Below are positions 4,259 through 5,245 of a DNA stretch of 5,245 nucleotides, piece by piece. The notes under the pieces were generated by a model. It had not been told where the DNA came from. It did not search any database and saw only the letters and a program-made list of their open reading frames with translations. The stretch is from Clostridiales bacterium. Lineage in GTDB: Bacteria > Bacillota > Clostridia > Lachnospirales > Anaerotignaceae. The position numbers and the translations under genes were made by a program. The DNA is taken from the NCBI GenBank assembly GCA_021202325.1, contig JAJQDF010000302.1, positions 1-5,245 on the forward strand. Direction: 5' to 3'. Position 1 is the first letter of the stretch, and every line of letters begins with the position of its first letter.

Positions 4259-5161
4259 ATGACTGATTCTGAGGTTGAAGCTTTTTTAGCTGTATGCAGA
4301 TGCGGCAGTATTACAAAGGCCGCCGAACAGCTTTTTATAAATCAATCTTCGCTGAGCACCAAAATAAAAATACTTGAAAGCGAAGTGGGCTGTCCCCTCA
4401 TAGAAAGAAGCAAGGGCTCCAGAAGATTAAGCCTTACGGATGAGGGACGGAGATTTTATGACATGGCTCTTAAATATGAAGAGTTGGTTGACAATATGCT
4501 GAGTGTTGGAAGGGAGAATTTGCCGCTAACCCTTAGAATTTCTTCAGTAAGCAGTACCGGAACATATCTTTTTGCGCCAGTGTACGAAAAATTTATGCAG
4601 GAAATGCCGGATGTCGTTCTGGAGGTTCAGGACATGGTAACAAAATCGGTATATACAAGTATTGAAGAGGGCATGACAGATATTGCGTTTACTGTCAGAA
4701 AGCTTGACATTAAAAAGACTATGGAGTATCCGGCATTTTCAGAGGAAATGGTTTTTGTCTGCCATAGAGGAGCGGACTACCCAAAGGCAGTGGATATAGC
4801 CGATATTGATATAAAAAATGAAATATACATCAGATGGCATGACGGCTTTGTAGAATGGCACAATAAAACCTTCGGGGCAGAGGCGGCGCCGCTTATAAGG
4901 CTTGAGCTTATGAGTCAGCTTGAATTTTTTATCAAAAAGAAAAATGCATGGGCAATTGTTCCGGCAAGTACGGCTTACGCCATGGGAAAAGCAGGTCTTT
5001 CGGAAAGACGGGACAAAAGCTTTGAGATTCCTAAGCGAATTACCTACTGTACACGGGTTCCCAATAAGGCTAAGGCTAATGCCGCCAATTGCTTTATGGA
5101 CTGCCTGAAAAGGACGCTGGAGGAAATGGCCGAGCCGGGTGTGGAGATATTCCTGCTTTAA
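4259..5161 (+). CDS. LysR-type transcriptional regulator (LysR-3)
   Basis: A cytoplasmic regulator of 300 aa with the same domain order as LysR-2: winged helix-turn-helix at about 4-63, linker helix at about 64-88, effector domain from about 91. A strong SD, AAAGGAG (4244-4250), lies 8 bases from the ATG, so it is probably translated better than LysR-2. Near the start of the recognition helix, residue 28 is Asn (F-I-N-Q-S-S) where LysR-1 and LysR-2 have Ser, and its operator also differs by one base. About 82% identical to LysR-2, with differences dense at residues 176-210 in the effector domain, suggesting a changed ligand. It is divergent from EamA-2 and probably controls it and itself. The C-terminus ends EIFLL, not EIYI. 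No clear terminator hairpin follows within the window. Confidence 0.94.
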   Translation: MTDSEVEAFLAVCRCGSITKAAEQLFINQSSLSTKIKILESEVGCPLIERSKGSRRLSLTDEGRRFYDMALKYEELVDNMLSVGRENLPLTLRISSVSSTGTYLFAPVYEKFMQEMPDVVLEVQDMVTKSVYTSIEEGMTDIAFTVRKLDIKKTMEYPAFSEEMVFVCHRGADYPKAVDIADIDIKNEIYIRWHDGFVEWHNKTFGAEAAPLIRLELMSQLEFFIKKKNAWAIVPASTAYAMGKAGLSERRDKSFEIPKRITYCTRVPNKAKANAANCFMDCLKRTLEEMAEPGVEIFLL

Positions 5162-5245
5162 AAAACGTAATTACAATTATCTTCCGAATTTCTAAAGAAA
5201 ATTTAAAATCGGGGACATTTCAGAAAGTTTATGATAATATAATCC
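5162..5245. other. AT-rich right flank with a -10-like TATAAT
   Basis: Unlike the other LysR 3' ends, this flank has no GAGCCGA-type hairpin. TATAAT at 5238-5243 could be the -10 box of a gene to the right, but no convincing -35 lies 16-18 bases upstream. Nothing else can be supported here. Confidence 0.3.

Larger units (their letters stand above)
3205..5150. repeat. Tandem duplication unit 2 (EamA-2 / LysR-3)
   Basis: Aligns end to end with 1125-3079. Similarity stops at GAGATAT near the LysR-3 C-terminus. The last LysR-3 codons (EIFLL instead of EIYI) and the downstream DNA are unrelated to the other copy, which puts a duplication or recombination boundary at about 5150. Confidence 0.85.

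Noticed and set aside
4920..5108. 62-aa plus-strand frame inside LysR-3
   Set aside because: An out-of-frame shadow of the conserved C-terminal LysR region.

Overview
The window looks like chromosomal DNA from a low-to-moderate-GC Gram-positive bacterium, most likely a gut-type Clostridia (for example Lachnospiraceae or a relative). The reasons are purine-rich AAAGGAG-type Shine-Dalgarno sequences, frequent ATA (Ile) and AGA/AGG (Arg) codons, consensus TATAAT -10 boxes, and LysR and EamA proteins of clostridial flavour. The taxonomic call is inference; there is no marker gene here.

The layout is a five-gene alternating array: LysR-1 (+), EamA-1 (-), LysR-2 (+), EamA-2 (-), LysR-3 (+). LysR genes encode LysR-type transcriptional regulators of about 299-300 aa. 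EamA genes encode 10-TM transporters of the drug/metabolite transporter (DMT) superfamily, 312 aa each. The array is a tandem duplication with a period of about 2.07 kb. The repeated unit is a divergent EamA/LysR pair: 1125-3079 in copy 1 and 3205-5150 in copy 2. Hand alignment gives about 73% identity for EamA-1/EamA-2, about 82% for LysR-2/LysR-3 and about 57% for LysR-1/LysR-2. LysR-1 is therefore an older relative. It has no divergent EamA partner inside the window, and its upstream DNA (1-150) is a cluster of inverted repeats instead.

Each EamA/LysR intergenic region (2064-2187 and 4144-4258) carries the same compact control region. Back-to-back promoters share one -35 segment (TTGTAAA). 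A 16-bp dyad, ATTGAATAGATTCAAT or a one-pair variant of it, sits immediately downstream of the lysR -10 box and about 65 bp upstream of the predicted eamA start. This is the classic LysR arrangement for autorepression of the regulator and ligand-dependent activation of the divergent target. The convergent gene ends (1066-1124 and 3088-3204) hold bidirectional hairpin terminators built on a shared repeat (core GGTTAGAAACCTGAAG). The second interval contains two tandem copies of it.

Most likely function: each LysR senses a small molecule and induces its divergent EamA exporter or importer. The substrate cannot be read from sequence. Two start codons were reassigned from the longest ORF: LysR-1 to GTG 166 and EamA-2 to the ATG at 4143. 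All CDS are intact. I saw no RNA genes, CRISPR arrays or transposases.
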